A stretch of DNA of 64,000 bases. Source: Massilia forsythiae (lineage in GTDB: Bacteria > Pseudomonadota > Gammaproteobacteria > Burkholderiales > Burkholderiaceae_D). Below, piece by piece: positions 1 through 9,234 of the stretch (position 1 is its first letter; the number at the start of each line of letters is the position of its first letter). A program made the position numbers and the translations under genes. Below the pieces are notes generated by a model, which saw nothing but the letters and a program-made list of their open reading frames with translations, did no database searches and was not told the origin of the DNA. The stretch lies in contig NZ_CP051685.1 of NCBI RefSeq assembly GCF_012849555.1, positions 1,674,001 through 1,738,000 on the forward strand. Reading direction: 5' to 3'.

Positions 1-2646
1 GACCAGGCCTAAGCGCTGGCTGGCCGCCTGCAGGTTTTCGAACTGTCCGCCCAGGTTCAGCCAGATTCCCGCCGGCAGCTTCAGTTTGCCGAGGCTCGCC
101 TGCAGTTCGCTGACGAAGGAGCCCAGGTCGCGTCCCCGCACGTTGGCCGTGACGACGATCCTGCGTTTGCCGTTCTCGCGGCTGATCTGGTTCGCCTCCG
201 GCACGAAGGTCAGCGTGGCAATCTCCGACAGCGGAATGCTGACCGCGTGACCGTCCTGGGCAGGTAGCGAGATCGGCAACAGGCGCAAAGCGTCGATGTC
301 GTTGCGCGGCCCTTCCGGCAGGCGCACGGTGATTGCAAAGCGGCGGTCGCCCTCGAACACCATACCGACGTCGCGGCCGCCTACGAGCGTCCCGAACGCT
401 TCCTGGACATCGGCTACGTTCAGTCCATAGCGCGCAGCCTTGATGCGATCCACTGACAGCGTCAACGCCGGCAGTCCTTCGGTCTGCTCGACCTTGATCT
501 CCGCGGCCCCCTGGACCTTGCCCAGCACTTGGGCGATATGCTGCGCGGTCGCCATCATGGTCTCGGTATCGTCGCCGAACACCTTAACGGCGATATCGCT
601 GCGCACGCCTGAAATGAGTTCGTTGAAACGAAGCTGGATCGGCTGCGAAAACTCGTAGTTGTTGCCCGGGACTTTGTTGGCCGCCTCGGTGATTGCGGCG
701 ACGAGTTCCGCATGCGACTTGCGCGGCGCCGGCCATTGGTTCTCCGGCCGAAGGATGATGTAGCTGTCCGCGGCATTAGGCGGCATCGGGTCCGTTGCCA
801 CCTCGGCCGTGCCGACACGCGCGAACATCCGCTCGATCTCGGGGAATTGCTTCAGGAGCGTCGTTTCGAGGTGCTGCTGCATCGTTACCGACTGCTGCAG
901 GCTGGTCCCGGGAATCCGCATCGTCATCACAGCCAGGTCGCCTTCGTTCAGGTTAGGGGCGAACTCGGTACCCAGCCGGGTCGCAAGCAACCCGGACAGC
1001 AGTATGCTCAGTGCCGCGAACGTCAGCGCGACTGGCCGGTTGCGCAAGACCCAGTCAAGCAGGGGTCGGTACAGATCCTTAGCTTTATCCATCAGCTTGT
1101 TTTCATGCTCGGCCACTCCCTTGCTGACGAAGAGCGCGACCGCGGCCGGCACGAAGGTGACGGACAGGAGCATCGCCGCAGCGAGTGCCATCACCACGGT
1201 GATTGCCATTGGATGGAACATCTTCCCCTCGACGCCCGACAGGGCAAAGATCGGCAGGTAGACCGTCATGATGATCAGCTGACCGAACAGCAAGGGGCGG
1301 CGTGCCTCCGCTGCTGCGGCTGCGACTTCGGCGAAGCGCTCCTCACGGCTCAAGAGCCGGCCGGCTGCGGTCTGGGCCAGGCCAAGACGGCGGATGCAGT
1401 TCTCGACGATGACGACCGCACCGTCGACGATGATGCCGAAATCGAGTGCGCCAAGGCTCATCAGGTTCGCACTCACGCCTGCCTTGACCATCCCGGTGAA
1501 GACCATGAGCATGGACAAGGGAATGATCAGGGCCGTGATCAGGGCAGCTCGCAGGTTGCCGAGGAAGAGGAAGAGGATCGCGATGACGAGCAGGGCGCCT
1601 TCGAGCAGGTTCTTGCGCACGGTGGCGATTGCCTTGTTCACCAGGACCGAGCGGTCGTAGACCGCCAGGGCCTGTATGCCTGGAGGCAGCGAACGGTTCA
1701 CATCCTCCAGCTTGCGGCGTGCTGCTTCCGCGACAGCACGGCTGTTTTCCCCGATGAGCATGAAGACGGCGCCGAGCACGACCTCGCGACCGTTTTCCGT
1801 CGCGGCGCCGGTGCGCAGCTCGCGCCCGGGTTCGACATCGGCCACGTCCCGCACACGGATCGGCGCGCCCTGCACGACGTCGAGCACGATGTTGCGGATC
1901 TCTTCCAGCGACTTGACCTGGCCCGGAGTGCGCACGACGAACTGTTCCCCGCCGCGCTCGATGTAGCCCGCACCCGCGTTGACGTTATTGCGGTCGATCG
2001 CATTGACGAGCGTGGCGAGCGATAGGCCGTGGGCCGACAGCTTGACCATGTCGGGCGCGACCTGGTATTCCTTCAGGTAGCCGCCAATGGTGTTGACCTC
2101 GGTGACGCCGGCGACGCCGCGCAGTTGCGGCGCCACGATCCAGTCCTGGATTTCGCGCAGGTCGGCCGGTGTGTAAGGGCTGCCGTCCGGCTTTCGCGCG
2201 CCTTCCTTCGCTTCCACCGTCCAGTAGAAGATTTCGCCGAGGCCGGTCGCGGTTGGCCCCATGGACGGCTCCACGCCAGCGGGCAGCCTCGCTTTCGCTT
2301 CCTGCAGCCGTTCGCTCACGAGCTGGCGCGCGAAATAGATGTCCGTGCCTTCCTTGAAGACGACAGTGACCTGAGACAGCCCGTACTTGGACAGCGAGCG
2401 CGTCTGCTCGAGCCTGGGCAGGCCGTTCATCACGGTCTCGATCGGGAAGGTGATGCGCTGTTCGACTTCGAGCGGCGAGTAGCCCGCCGCGCTCGTGTTG
2501 ATTTGCACCTGGACATTCGTGATGTCGGGGACGGCGTCGATCGGCAGACGCTGGTAACTGTAGACGCCCAGGACCGCAAGGCAGAAGACGGCGACGATGA
2601 TGAGCCAGCGCCGCGCGATGGCAAGTTCGATGAGTTTCTGGAACAT
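1..2646 (-). CDS. czcA: CzcA-type heavy-metal RND efflux pump, 3' end off window
   Basis: Inner-membrane RND pump of a tripartite CzcCBA system that exports divalent cations (Zn/Co/Cd) with the proton gradient. 882 codons lie in the window and stay open to the left edge, so the C-terminal part (a usual member has about 1040 residues) is missing here. The N-terminus MFQKLIELAIARRW leads into the first membrane helix. The proton-relay helix reads DFGIIVDGAVVIVEN, with the acidic residues typical of CzcA rather than the CusA (Cu/Ag) subclass. The start at 2646 is preferred because GGG lies six bases upstream; an in-frame ATG at 2652 is possible. It follows czcB by a few bases. The exact metal is inferred from family and regulator type. 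Confidence 0.93.
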   Translation of the reverse strand, partial: MFQKLIELAIARRWLIIVAVFCLAVLGVYSYQRLPIDAVPDITNVQVQINTSAAGYSPLEVEQRITFPIETVMNGLPRLEQTRSLSKYGLSQVTVVFKEGTDIYFARQLVSERLQEAKARLPAGVEPSMGPTATGLGEIFYWTVEAKEGARKPDGSPYTPADLREIQDWIVAPQLRGVAGVTEVNTIGGYLKEYQVAPDMVKLSAHGLSLATLVNAIDRNNVNAGAGYIERGGEQFVVRTPGQVKSLEEIRNIVLDVVQGAPIRVRDVADVEPGRELRTGAATENGREVVLGAVFMLIGENSRAVAEAARRKLEDVNRSLPPGIQALAVYDRSVLVNKAIATVRKNLLEGALLVIAILFLFLGNLRAALITALIIPLSMLMVFTGMVKAGVSANLMSLGALDFGIIVDGAVVIVENCIRRLGLAQTAAGRLLSREERFAEVAAAAAEARRPLLFGQLIIMTVYLPIFALSGVEGKMFHPMAITVVMALAAAMLLSVTFVPAAVALFVSKGVAEHENKLMDKAKDLYRPLLDWVLRNRPVALTFAALSILLSGLLATRLGTEFAPNLNEGDLAVMTMRIPGTSLQQSVTMQQHLETTLLKQFPEIERMFARVGTAEVATDPMPPNAADSYIILRPENQWPAPRKSHAELVAAITEAANKVPGNNYEFSQPIQLRFNELISGVRSDIAVKVFGDDTETMMATAQHIAQVLGKVQGAAEIKVEQTEGLPALTLSVDRIKAARYGLNVADVQEAFGTLVGGRDVGMVFEGDRRFAITVRLPEGPRNDIDALRLLPISLPAQDGHAVSIPLSEIATLTFVPEANQISRENGKRRIVVTANVRGRDLGSFVSELQASLGKLKLPAGIWLNLGGQFENLQAASQRLGLV

Positions 2647-2657
2647 GTTCATCCCGC

Positions 2658-3878
2658 TCAGTCGTCGTGCTCGGCTTCCGCCTTGCCGAGGTCGGCTTTG
2701 AGAAGGAAGCTGCCACCAGCCGCATAGCTAGTCCCAGCGTTCAACCCTTTCACGATCTCGGTGCGCTTGCCATCGGAACGTCCGATCGTGACGTTCTGGG
2801 CCCGGAATCCGGTTTCAGTCCGTACGAACACGACATTGTGCTCATGGATGGTCTGGATGGCATCGCTGGCAACCGTCACCGGGACGTTTGTCTGCGGGCC
2901 CATCAGGTCGACCGTGGCCAGCATGCCCGGACGGAGCCGCAGTTCCGGATTTGGAAGCGTGATCCTGGCCGTGGCCATGCGCGTAGCTTCTCCGAGGACC
3001 GGGCCGACGAACGATACCGTGCCATTGAGCTCATGCGGCAAAGTGTTGACGCTGATCTTCGCGGGCATGCCCAGACCAATCTGTCCCAGGCTGTCGGCAG
3101 GAACGGCTGCCTCGATCCATACATGGGACAAATCCGCGACGGTGAGCAGCGGCTTGGTCGCATCGACGGCCTGGCCGGCGACGGCTGGCTTCTCGACCAC
3201 GACCCCATCCAGCGGAGCGCGAACAGTTACGATGCTCGAGACGCCATCGCTGCCTGCAATGCCCAGGGCACTCAGCCGCTGCCGCGCCGCCTGCGCAGCA
3301 ATCTCGGCTTCCTTCAATGCGGCTTGCGCAACATCGAAGTCCTGGCGCGCGGAGATGTGCTCTTCCCAAAGCGTTTTCTCGCGTTGATAGGTTGTCCTTG
3401 CCAGATTCACGCGCTGCTGGGCGCTGCTCAGGTCAGCCCGCCATTGAGCCACTGTGGGACTTTGAATGGTGACGAGCGCTTGTCCCTTTTTGACAGCCGC
3501 GCCGGGCGATACCAGTACCAACTGGATGAGACCTTCTGAAGGAGCAGCAATCGCAACGGTTCGCTCGGCGTTCACCTTGATCTGTGCAGGCAGGTGCAGC
3601 CGTTCCTGGATCAAGGAAGGCTTGGCGGCGTCTAGAGCGATTCCGTTAGTCTTGATTTGTGCATCGGTCATCGCGATCATGCCATCCTCGGCAGCCTTGG
3701 CCTGCCCCTCGTTCTCTTCGGCATGGCGATCGTCATGACCATGGGAGTCCAGATGGCTTGCGTGCTCTTCGCTGCCCTGTGCGCCCGGTGAAGACGGTTT
3801 CCACCACAGCATGAGGGCGGCAAGGATTGCGGCGATCACGCACATCAGCGCGATCGACATCTTTTGTTTCTTTGTCAT
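2658..3878 (-). CDS. czcB: CzcB-type periplasmic adaptor (membrane fusion protein)
   Basis: Adaptor that bridges the RND pump and the outer-membrane channel; 406 residues, usual for the family. One N-terminal membrane anchor (about residues 7-27) is followed by a His/Asp/Glu-rich stretch (HASHLDSHGHDDRHAEEN) that probably binds metal. Then come a barrel-sandwich half (VSPGAAVKKGQALV), an alpha-helical hairpin rich in Ala/Gln/Arg (about 150-205) and the second barrel-sandwich half (VRAPLDGVVVEKPAVAGQAV). Start 3878 lies eight bases after czcC ends, so the genes are surely cotranscribed. The His-rich segment is characteristic of Zn/Co/Cd adaptors; metal specificity is inferred. Confidence 0.92.
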   Translation of the reverse strand: MTKKQKMSIALMCVIAAILAALMLWWKPSSPGAQGSEEHASHLDSHGHDDRHAEENEGQAKAAEDGMIAMTDAQIKTNGIALDAAKPSLIQERLHLPAQIKVNAERTVAIAAPSEGLIQLVLVSPGAAVKKGQALVTIQSPTVAQWRADLSSAQQRVNLARTTYQREKTLWEEHISARQDFDVAQAALKEAEIAAQAARQRLSALGIAGSDGVSSIVTVRAPLDGVVVEKPAVAGQAVDATKPLLTVADLSHVWIEAAVPADSLGQIGLGMPAKISVNTLPHELNGTVSFVGPVLGEATRMATARITLPNPELRLRPGMLATVDLMGPQTNVPVTVASDAIQTIHEHNVVFVRTETGFRAQNVTIGRSDGKRTEIVKGLNAGTSYAAGGSFLLKADLGKAEAEHDD

Positions 3879-3886
3879 GTTTTTTC

Positions 3887-5137
3887 TCAGTTATTCGGTT
3901 CAGCAGGACCGGCAATACGTTCGATGTCGGCAAATGCTCGCCATGCTTCGAGCGTGCTGTTCCACTGGCGTGACTGAGCCTGGAACCAAGTGCGCTGCGC
4001 GTCGAGGACCTCGAGGAAGGAGAACTTGCCGTACTCGAAGCCTTTCAGCGTCAAGTCGTATGCGGATCTGGCATTCGGAACGACGTCCTGCCGCAGCAGC
4101 GTAGCTTCGTTCCTGGCGACTTCGTAGCGGGTATAGGCGGTGGCCAGCTCCGATGCGGTGCTGATCTCGGTGGCTGCCAGTTCGTCCCTGGCTTTGTCCG
4201 TTCGCCGCATTGCAGCCCGAAGCGCGTCGGAGTTACGGTTGAACAGCGGAAGCGGCACGGACAGTCCGAGGACAGTCTGGCGACGTCCAACCTGATCGTC
4301 GCGCTGGGTGCCGACGGAAAGGGTGAGATCCGGGATACGCGCTGCGCGCTCCACGTCGACCTGGGCTTCCTGAGCCGAGACCTGACTGCGGACGCGCCGG
4401 ATAATCGCCGCGTTCTTGGCCCTAGCCTGGAGCGCATCGAGCGGTCTGACGTCCGGTAGCGCGTCGGGCTGCTCGACAAGAACGAGGGCGCCGGCTGGTT
4501 GGCCGATCAATGCGGCCAGCTTCGTTCTGGCGATGGCAAGTGCCGCCGCAGCCTGGTTCAGTTCGGTAGATGCGTCTACTGCAGCCAGGCGGGCCTTGGT
4601 TTCGTCGATTGGAGAGACCTTCCCGGCTATGACCCGCTTGCTCGCCACTTCGACGCTCTTGCGTGCAAGCTCGGTCAGGGCGCGTGCAAGCTCCTGCCTC
4701 CGTTGCGCAACGAGGACTTCGTAAAAGACGGCTATGACGTCGGAACGAACATCCTGGCGCCGTGCCATGAGTTCGCTGTTTGCGAGGTCGACTGCGCTTT
4801 GTGCGGCCGCGACGCGGGCGCCGCGTTTGCCTCCCAGTTCGATCGGCTGGTTGATCTGGACGGTGGTCGTCCTCGTTCCAGTCTGCTGCCCCTCGCGAAG
4901 ATACTGCAGTTCGGGATTGGGAAAGCGGTTTGCCTGGTCGACCAACGCTTCGCTGGCAGCCACATCATGGGCTGCAGCGCGTGGCCCAGGCTGGTCGAGA
5001 GCGAGCCGGATCGCGGTCGGTAAGTCGAGTGGTGGATTGCCCGCCGTCGTACCGTGCAATGGTTCGGCAGCGCCGCAGCGCCACGCCAATGCGGATACGA
5101 CGACCAGCACCGATAGTCGTTTAGATAGGGTGTGCAT
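3887..5137 (-). CDS. czcC: CzcC-type outer-membrane efflux channel (TolC family)
   Basis: Outer-membrane factor of the metal efflux complex, 416 residues. It has an N-terminal signal peptide (MHTLSKRLSVLVVVSALAWR, cut near GAAEPL) and two repeated long helical OEP domains, with the motif LRQDVVPNARSAYDLTLKGFEYGKF split around the second repeat. The family forms trimers that reach the periplasm and dock on the CzcA/CzcB pair. It sits between czcI and czcB in a tight minus-strand run. The split of subfamily (CzcC versus CusC) rests on neighbours. Confidence 0.92.
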   Translation of the reverse strand: MHTLSKRLSVLVVVSALAWRCGAAEPLHGTTAGNPPLDLPTAIRLALDQPGPRAAAHDVAASEALVDQANRFPNPELQYLREGQQTGTRTTTVQINQPIELGGKRGARVAAAQSAVDLANSELMARRQDVRSDVIAVFYEVLVAQRRQELARALTELARKSVEVASKRVIAGKVSPIDETKARLAAVDASTELNQAAAALAIARTKLAALIGQPAGALVLVEQPDALPDVRPLDALQARAKNAAIIRRVRSQVSAQEAQVDVERAARIPDLTLSVGTQRDDQVGRRQTVLGLSVPLPLFNRNSDALRAAMRRTDKARDELAATEISTASELATAYTRYEVARNEATLLRQDVVPNARSAYDLTLKGFEYGKFSFLEVLDAQRTWFQAQSRQWNSTLEAWRAFADIERIAGPAEPNN

Positions 5138-5213
5138 TCGTGCTCCTGAAAATAAATCAAATCAGGCGCGCGGGGGCTGGAGCCAGCGGCTCGCTTGCTT
5201 GGAGGTCCGCGCG

Positions 5214-5570
5214 CTAACTAGCGGCGGCAGACCACTTGGGCCGTTCGAAACGGACCACGGGTGGGGCTGTCAGGAGTGGGGGAACGAATGCGATCCTAAA
5301 TGTCGGGTGACGCTCAGCCGACATCGCAACCGAATCAGATGGAAGGTAGAAGCTATGCCCGAAGGTACAGGCCGGGCAGTGTAGGTCCACAAGGGCTGAC
5401 TGGCCGTCGCTGGCCAGGAAAACGGGTTCGCTGACGGATATACCGGACCCTTGGTCGACAGTGTGATGCGTGACGCCAGCAGGGGTCGTCACGCAGCACC
5501 TGTCTGCCACGGCCAGGACAACCTGGAATGGATAGACCAGCAGCAGAATGATGAGTACCCAGCGGCTCAT
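5214..5570 (-). CDS. czcI: CzcI-like small exported metal-resistance protein
   Basis: 118-residue exported protein with an N-terminal hydrophobic signal (MSRWVLIILLLVYPFQVVLA), then Cys pairs (ADRCCVTT, DLHCPACTFGH) and several His residues that could bind metal. Position at the head of czcCBA and the overall layout match the CzcI family, first known from Cupriavidus, whose role is thought to be regulatory. The start lies four bases after the stop of the CDF gene, so the two are translationally close. Function as a regulator is inferred from the family; the sequence itself shows only export and a Cys/His-rich body. Confidence 0.75.
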   Translation of the reverse strand: MSRWVLIILLLVYPFQVVLAVADRCCVTTPAGVTHHTVDQGSGISVSEPVFLASDGQSALVDLHCPACTFGHSFYLPSDSVAMSAERHPTFRIAFVPPLLTAPPVVRFERPKWSAAAS

Positions 5571-5574
5571 GTGA

Positions 5575-6207
5575 TCAGGAAGTTGAAGTGCTCAGGCTGC
5601 GCATTTCGGAACGGGCGCGACCGATGATGTCGCGTGCTGCGGAGAGCCCAAGGAACGCCATGATACTTGCTACAGCGATATCAGGCCAGCCTGCCTTCGT
5701 GCCGAACACCCCGACCGCGGCGAGCAAGACAGCCAAATTGGCGATCATGTCATTGCGGGTGCAGAGCCACACGGAACGCATGTTCGCGTCCCCATTGCGG
5801 AAGGCGTACAGCAACAACGCGACCAGGCCGTTCGCTGCGAAGGCAACGATACTGACCAGGCCCATTGTCTCGGCTTCCGGCACGCGGCTACCCATGCCAA
5901 TCCAGAGCACTCGAACCAGCACGAGTACCCCGAACATGCCCATGACAACACCTTTGACATAGGCGGCGCGCGATCGCCAAATGGTGGCCATCCCAAGCAC
6001 GAATAGCGACACGGCATAGTTGCCGGCGTCGCTGAGGAAGTCGACCGAATCGGCCAACAGGGAAACGGAGCCGGACCTCATACTGCTGACCAACTCGACA
6101 CCAAACATCAGGACGTTGATGAGCAGTGCCACCCAAAGCACCTTGCGATAGCGGTTATCTGGCGGCGACGGTTGGGAACTGAATGAGCCTGAACAGCAAG
6201 ACGACAT
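5575..6207 (-). CDS. Cation diffusion facilitator-like transporter
   Basis: 210-residue membrane protein related to the CDF (CzcD/ZitB) proton-cation antiporters. It begins MSSCCSGSFSS, then has about six membrane helices. The metal-site helices are recognisable: LLADSVDFLSDAGNY in helix 2 and CTRNDMIANLAVLLA in helix 5. It ends about where the cytoplasmic C-terminal domain of CzcD would begin, so it is a short-type member. The start at 6207 is chosen because it follows an AGAGG ribosome site and is the first ATG after the MerR-type promoter. It heads the czc operon and probably acts with it; substrate (Zn/Cd/Co/Pb) is inferred. Confidence 0.85.
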   Translation of the reverse strand: MSSCCSGSFSSQPSPPDNRYRKVLWVALLINVLMFGVELVSSMRSGSVSLLADSVDFLSDAGNYAVSLFVLGMATIWRSRAAYVKGVVMGMFGVLVLVRVLWIGMGSRVPEAETMGLVSIVAFAANGLVALLLYAFRNGDANMRSVWLCTRNDMIANLAVLLAAVGVFGTKAGWPDIAVASIMAFLGLSAARDIIGRARSEMRSLSTSTS

Positions 6208-6231
6208 AGGAACCTCTACGAGTAATAGTCG

Positions 6232-6263
6232 TATTAGAATCCCTGTAGCTACTACAAGGTCAA
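6232..6263 (-). promoter_or_regulatory. MerR-type metal-responsive promoter with 20-bp spacer
   Basis: On the minus strand, -35 TTGACC (6263-6258) and -10 CTAATA (6237-6232) are separated by 20 bp. The spacer holds the dyad CTTGTAGTAGCTACAGGG. Over-long spacers with this kind of dyad are the hallmark of promoters that CadR/PbrR/ZntR-type MerR regulators untwist. It faces the CDF-czcICBA operon and lies next to the regulator at 6277. Confidence 0.85.
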
Positions 6264-6276
6264 GCACGAGGTGCAA

Positions 6277-6708
6277 ATGAACATGCGAATTGGTGAGTTG
6301 GGGAAGTTGACAGCGTGCCAGCCGGAGACGATCCGGTTCTATGAGCAGAAGGGTCTGTTGCCGCCCCCAGTCCGGTCGGATGCAAACTACCGGCTGTACG
6401 ACGCCGCTCACGCGGAACGTTTGCACTTCATCCGCCGCTGCCGGGCATTGGGGATGTCGCTGGACGAAGTGCAGATCCTGCTCGATTTTCACGACGAGCC
6501 AGATCGGCCTTGCGGCGGGGTGAACGAGCTGGTCGATCAGCACCTTGATCAGGTTGATCGGCAGATTGCTGAGCTAACTACGCTGCGTACCGAACTTTCA
6601 CAGCTGCGGGCGAAATGCGGCTCGACACGCCCCGCGGCTTCTTGCGAGATACTGAAGCAGCTTAGTGAACCGGCCGCGGTTCAAGAAACCGCTGATTCGT
6701 CGAGGTGA
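6277..6708 (+). CDS. cadR: CadR/PbrR-type MerR family metal-responsive regulator
   Basis: 143-residue transcription activator. The N-terminal MerR winged helix begins MRIGELGKLTACQPETIRFYE. A dimerisation coiled coil follows (about 80-120), and the metal site is likely formed by Cys residues in DRPCGGVNELV, LRAKCGS and AASCEIL, a pattern of the Cd(II)/Pb(II)-responsive subgroup. ATG 6277 is chosen over GTG 6271 because GAGG sits five bases upstream. It is divergent from the czc operon and next to a consensus MerR-type promoter, so it most likely controls that operon. Metal identity is inferred, hence the symbol is tentative. Confidence 0.87.
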   Translation: MNMRIGELGKLTACQPETIRFYEQKGLLPPPVRSDANYRLYDAAHAERLHFIRRCRALGMSLDEVQILLDFHDEPDRPCGGVNELVDQHLDQVDRQIAELTTLRTELSQLRAKCGSTRPAASCEILKQLSEPAAVQETADSSR

Positions 6709-6719
6709 GCGCAGTATGG

Positions 6720-7436
6720 TCAAATTCGGCTGATTTGCCGATCGATCGCCTTCTTCGCCCGTTCGTTACGCTCGCTGTAGCGGTCCGTCAGGTAATCAGT
6801 GCGCCCACGCATCAGCAGCGTAATCTTGACGAGCTCTTCCATCACGTCGACCACCCGATCGTAGTAAGCGGAAGGTCGCATGCGTCCCTCGTCGTCGAAT
6901 TCCTTGTAGGCCATCGGCACAGACGACTGGTTCGGAATCGTGAACATGCGCATCCAGCGCCCCAGCAGGCGCAGGGTGTTCACCACATTGAAGGACTGCG
7001 AACCGCCGCAAACCTGCATCACGGCTAGCGTGCGTCCCTGGCTCGGCCGGATCGCGCCCATTTCCAGCGGAATCCAGTCGATCTGGTTCTTCATGACGGC
7101 CGTGATCGCGCCATGCCGCTCGGGGCTGCACCACACCTGGCCTTCCGACCACAGGCACAGCTCGCGCAGCTCGACCACCTTTGGATGGGTCTCGGGCACG
7201 CTGCCGACCATCGGCAGTTCCATCGGATCGAAAATCTTCACCTCGGCGCCGAAGTGCTCCAGGATGCGCGCGGCTTCCTCGGTGAGAAAGCGGCTGAAGG
7301 AGCGTTCGCGCAACGAGCCGTACAGCATCAGGATGCGCGGCGGGTGGCTCAGGTCGCCTACCGGTTCGAGTTTCTCGATGGTCGGCAGGTCCAGCAGCTC
7401 CGGCTTGATGTTTGGGAGATTCGGAATATTGGTCAT
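6720..7436 (-). CDS. arsH: ArsH organoarsenical oxidase / NADPH-FMN reductase
   Basis: 238-residue flavodoxin-fold protein that uses NADPH and FMN; family members oxidise trivalent methylarsenicals and related compounds. The FMN phosphate loop is [12 protein letters not shown] (about residues 40-50). The conserved blocks [20 protein letters not shown] and [14 protein letters not shown] mark ArsH specifically. The start overlaps the arsC stop as ATGA (7433-7436), showing coupling. Its 3' end nearly meets the convergent cadR gene. A decayed second copy lies at 11789-12502 on the other strand. Confidence 0.95.
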   Translation of the reverse strand: MTNIPNLPNIKPELLDLPTIEKLEPVGDLSHPPRILMLYGSLRERSFSRFLTEEAARILEHFGAEVKIFDPMELPMVGSVPETHPKVVELRELCLWSEGQVWCSPERHGAITAVMKNQIDWIPLEMGAIRPSQGRTLAVMQVCGGSQSFNVVNTLRLLGRWMRMFTIPNQSSVPMAYKEFDDEGRMRPSAYYDRVVDVMEELVKITLLMRGRTDYLTDRYSERNERAKKAIDRQISRI

Positions 7437-7855
7437 TTGATTCGCTTTCCTTCTGCGTCGACAACAGGTTCGCCGTCCTCTTTCGTAAAGGCGCCGCGCT
7501 GCGGTACGGGCAGGATATCCAGCACGACCTCGGACGGGCGGCACAGCCGCACGCCGGCTGGCGTGACCACGATTGGGCGGTTGATCAGGATTGGGTGTGC
7601 AAGCATGGCATCAATCAACTGCTCATCCGTGGTCGCTGGATTGTCCAGGCCTAGCTCGAGGTAGGGCGTGCCTTTCTCGCGCACTGCGCTGCGCACTGAC
7701 AGGCCAGAGCGCTGAATCAGATCGGCCAGCGTGGCGCGGTCCGGCGGCTGCTTCAGGTATTCGATGATGGTCGGTTCGATACCGGCATTGCGGATCAGCC
7801 CGAGCGTATTGCGCGACGTGCCGCACTCGGGGTTATGGTAGATCGTGACTTCCAT
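7433..7855 (-). CDS. arsC: Glutaredoxin-dependent arsenate reductase ArsC
   Basis: 140-residue arsenate reductase of the ArsC/Spx-like thioredoxin-fold family (E. coli plasmid R773 type). The catalytic cysteine lies in NPECGTSRN near residue 11. The downstream Arg block ([21 protein letters not shown]) supplies the arsenate-binding arginines. It reduces arsenate to arsenite with glutathione/glutaredoxin. It is the fourth gene of the ars operon and overlaps arsH by four bases. The operon also carries an unrelated LMW-phosphatase-type reductase, so two redox partners can be used. Confidence 0.94.
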   Translation of the reverse strand: MEVTIYHNPECGTSRNTLGLIRNAGIEPTIIEYLKQPPDRATLADLIQRSGLSVRSAVREKGTPYLELGLDNPATTDEQLIDAMLAHPILINRPIVVTPAGVRLCRPSEVVLDILPVPQRGAFTKEDGEPVVDAEGKRIK

Positions 7856-7868
7856 GTTGGGTCCTTTC

Positions 7869-9149
7869 TTAGCTCAGGCGCACGGCCAGTGCGCTCAGGG
7901 TCACCAGGAGAATCGGCAGCGTCAGCAGGATACCGATTCGGAAGTAGTAGCCCCAGGAGATCTGGATGTTCTTGGCCGACAGCACATGCAACCACAACAG
8001 GGTGGCGAGACTACCGATCGGCGTGATCTTCGGGCCGAGGTCCGCACCAATGACGTTCGCGTACACCATCGCCTCACGGACAACGCCTTGGGCCGATGTA
8101 GCATCGATGGCCAGGGCGCCGACCAGCACGGTCGGCATGTTGTTCATGATGCACGATAGGATGGCCGTGATGAAGCCGGTGCCCAGTGCTGCGCCCCAAA
8201 TGCCGTGCTCCGCGCAGCGGTTGAGCAAGGCGGTCAGGTAATCGGTCAGGCCGGCGTTACGCAGGCCATAGACCACCAGGTACATGCCCAGAGAGAATAC
8301 AACCACCTGCCACGGTGCCCCGCGCAGCACTTCACGGGTCGAGATCCGGTGGCCGCGTGCCGCGACCGCGAGCAGGAGCACGGCGCCTACTGCGGCAACG
8401 GCGCTGATCGGGATACCGACGTCGTCAAGCCAGAAGAAGCCAATGAGCAGCATTGCCAGCACCCACCAGCCGGTGATAAATGTCGCCCGGTCATGGACCG
8501 CCTCTTCCGGCCGCTTGAGCTGGGCCAGGTCGTAGTCGGCGGGGATGTCCTTCTTGAAGAACCAGACCAGCGCAGCCAGCGTGGCTGCCACCGACACCAG
8601 GTTCACCGGCACCATCACCGCCGCGTAGCGCGCGAAGCCGATATCGAAGTAGTCGGCCGAGACGATGTTGACGAGGTTCGACACGACAAGCGGCAGGCTG
8701 GCGGTGTCAGCGATGAAGCCGGCCGCCATTACGAAAGCGAGCGTCGCCTTGGGCGAGAAACGCAGGGCCGCCAGCATGGCGATGACGATGGGCGTCAGGA
8801 TCAGCGCGGCGCCGTCGTTCGCGAATAGCGCGGCGACTGCGGCTCCCAGCAGAACCAGCATCACAAACAGGCGCCGACCGTTGCCGCCGCCCCAGCGCGC
8901 CACGTGCAACGCGGCCCATTCGAAGAAGCCGGCCTTGTCAAGCAGCAGGCTGATGATGATCACGGCGACGAAGGCGCCGGTGGCGTTCCAGACGATGTGC
9001 CAGACGATCGGGATGTCGCTGACGTGGATGACGCCGGCGAGCAGGGCAACAATGGCGCCGGCCGATGCGCTCCAGCCGATGCCCAGCCCACGCGGCTGCC
9101 AGATGACGAAAGTAAGGGTGGCCAGGAAGATGAGAAAAGCGGTAAGCAC
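7869..9149 (-). CDS. arsB: ArsB arsenite/antimonite efflux antiporter
   Basis: 426-residue polytopic membrane protein (about 12 helices) of the ArsB/NhaD ion-transporter superfamily; it expels arsenite using the proton gradient. Diagnostic blocks include [34 protein letters not shown] and [15 protein letters not shown], plus [18 protein letters not shown] near the C-terminus. It lies between the two arsenate reductase genes. A stem-loop with a T run upstream (9191-9211) may limit its transcription. Confidence 0.95.
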   Translation of the reverse strand: MLTAFLIFLATLTFVIWQPRGLGIGWSASAGAIVALLAGVIHVSDIPIVWHIVWNATGAFVAVIIISLLLDKAGFFEWAALHVARWGGGNGRRLFVMLVLLGAAVAALFANDGAALILTPIVIAMLAALRFSPKATLAFVMAAGFIADTASLPLVVSNLVNIVSADYFDIGFARYAAVMVPVNLVSVAATLAALVWFFKKDIPADYDLAQLKRPEEAVHDRATFITGWWVLAMLLIGFFWLDDVGIPISAVAAVGAVLLLAVAARGHRISTREVLRGAPWQVVVFSLGMYLVVYGLRNAGLTDYLTALLNRCAEHGIWGAALGTGFITAILSCIMNNMPTVLVGALAIDATSAQGVVREAMVYANVIGADLGPKITPIGSLATLLWLHVLSAKNIQISWGYYFRIGILLTLPILLVTLSALAVRLS

Positions 9150-9190
9150 GAAAATCCTTCAGGCTGCCGTGGCCAGGGGCTCACGAAAAA

Positions 9191-9211
9191 GGCCGGGATT
9201 GTCGCCCGGCC
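9191..9211 (-). terminator. Stem-loop with T run inside the ars operon
   Basis: Minus strand: GGCCGGG, a seven-base loop, CCCGGCC, then TTTTTC. The perfect 7-bp GC stem and T run look like an intrinsic terminator. Its place between arsC (LMW) and arsB, rather than at an operon end, suggests partial attenuation. Confidence 0.6.
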
Positions 9212-9234
9212 GTCGAGGGGAATGTGGCGGTAGG

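Noticed and set aside
712..2025. 437-codon plus-strand frame opposite czcA
   Set aside because: The minus strand translates to a complete RND pump segment with all motifs; the plus frame is its shadow.
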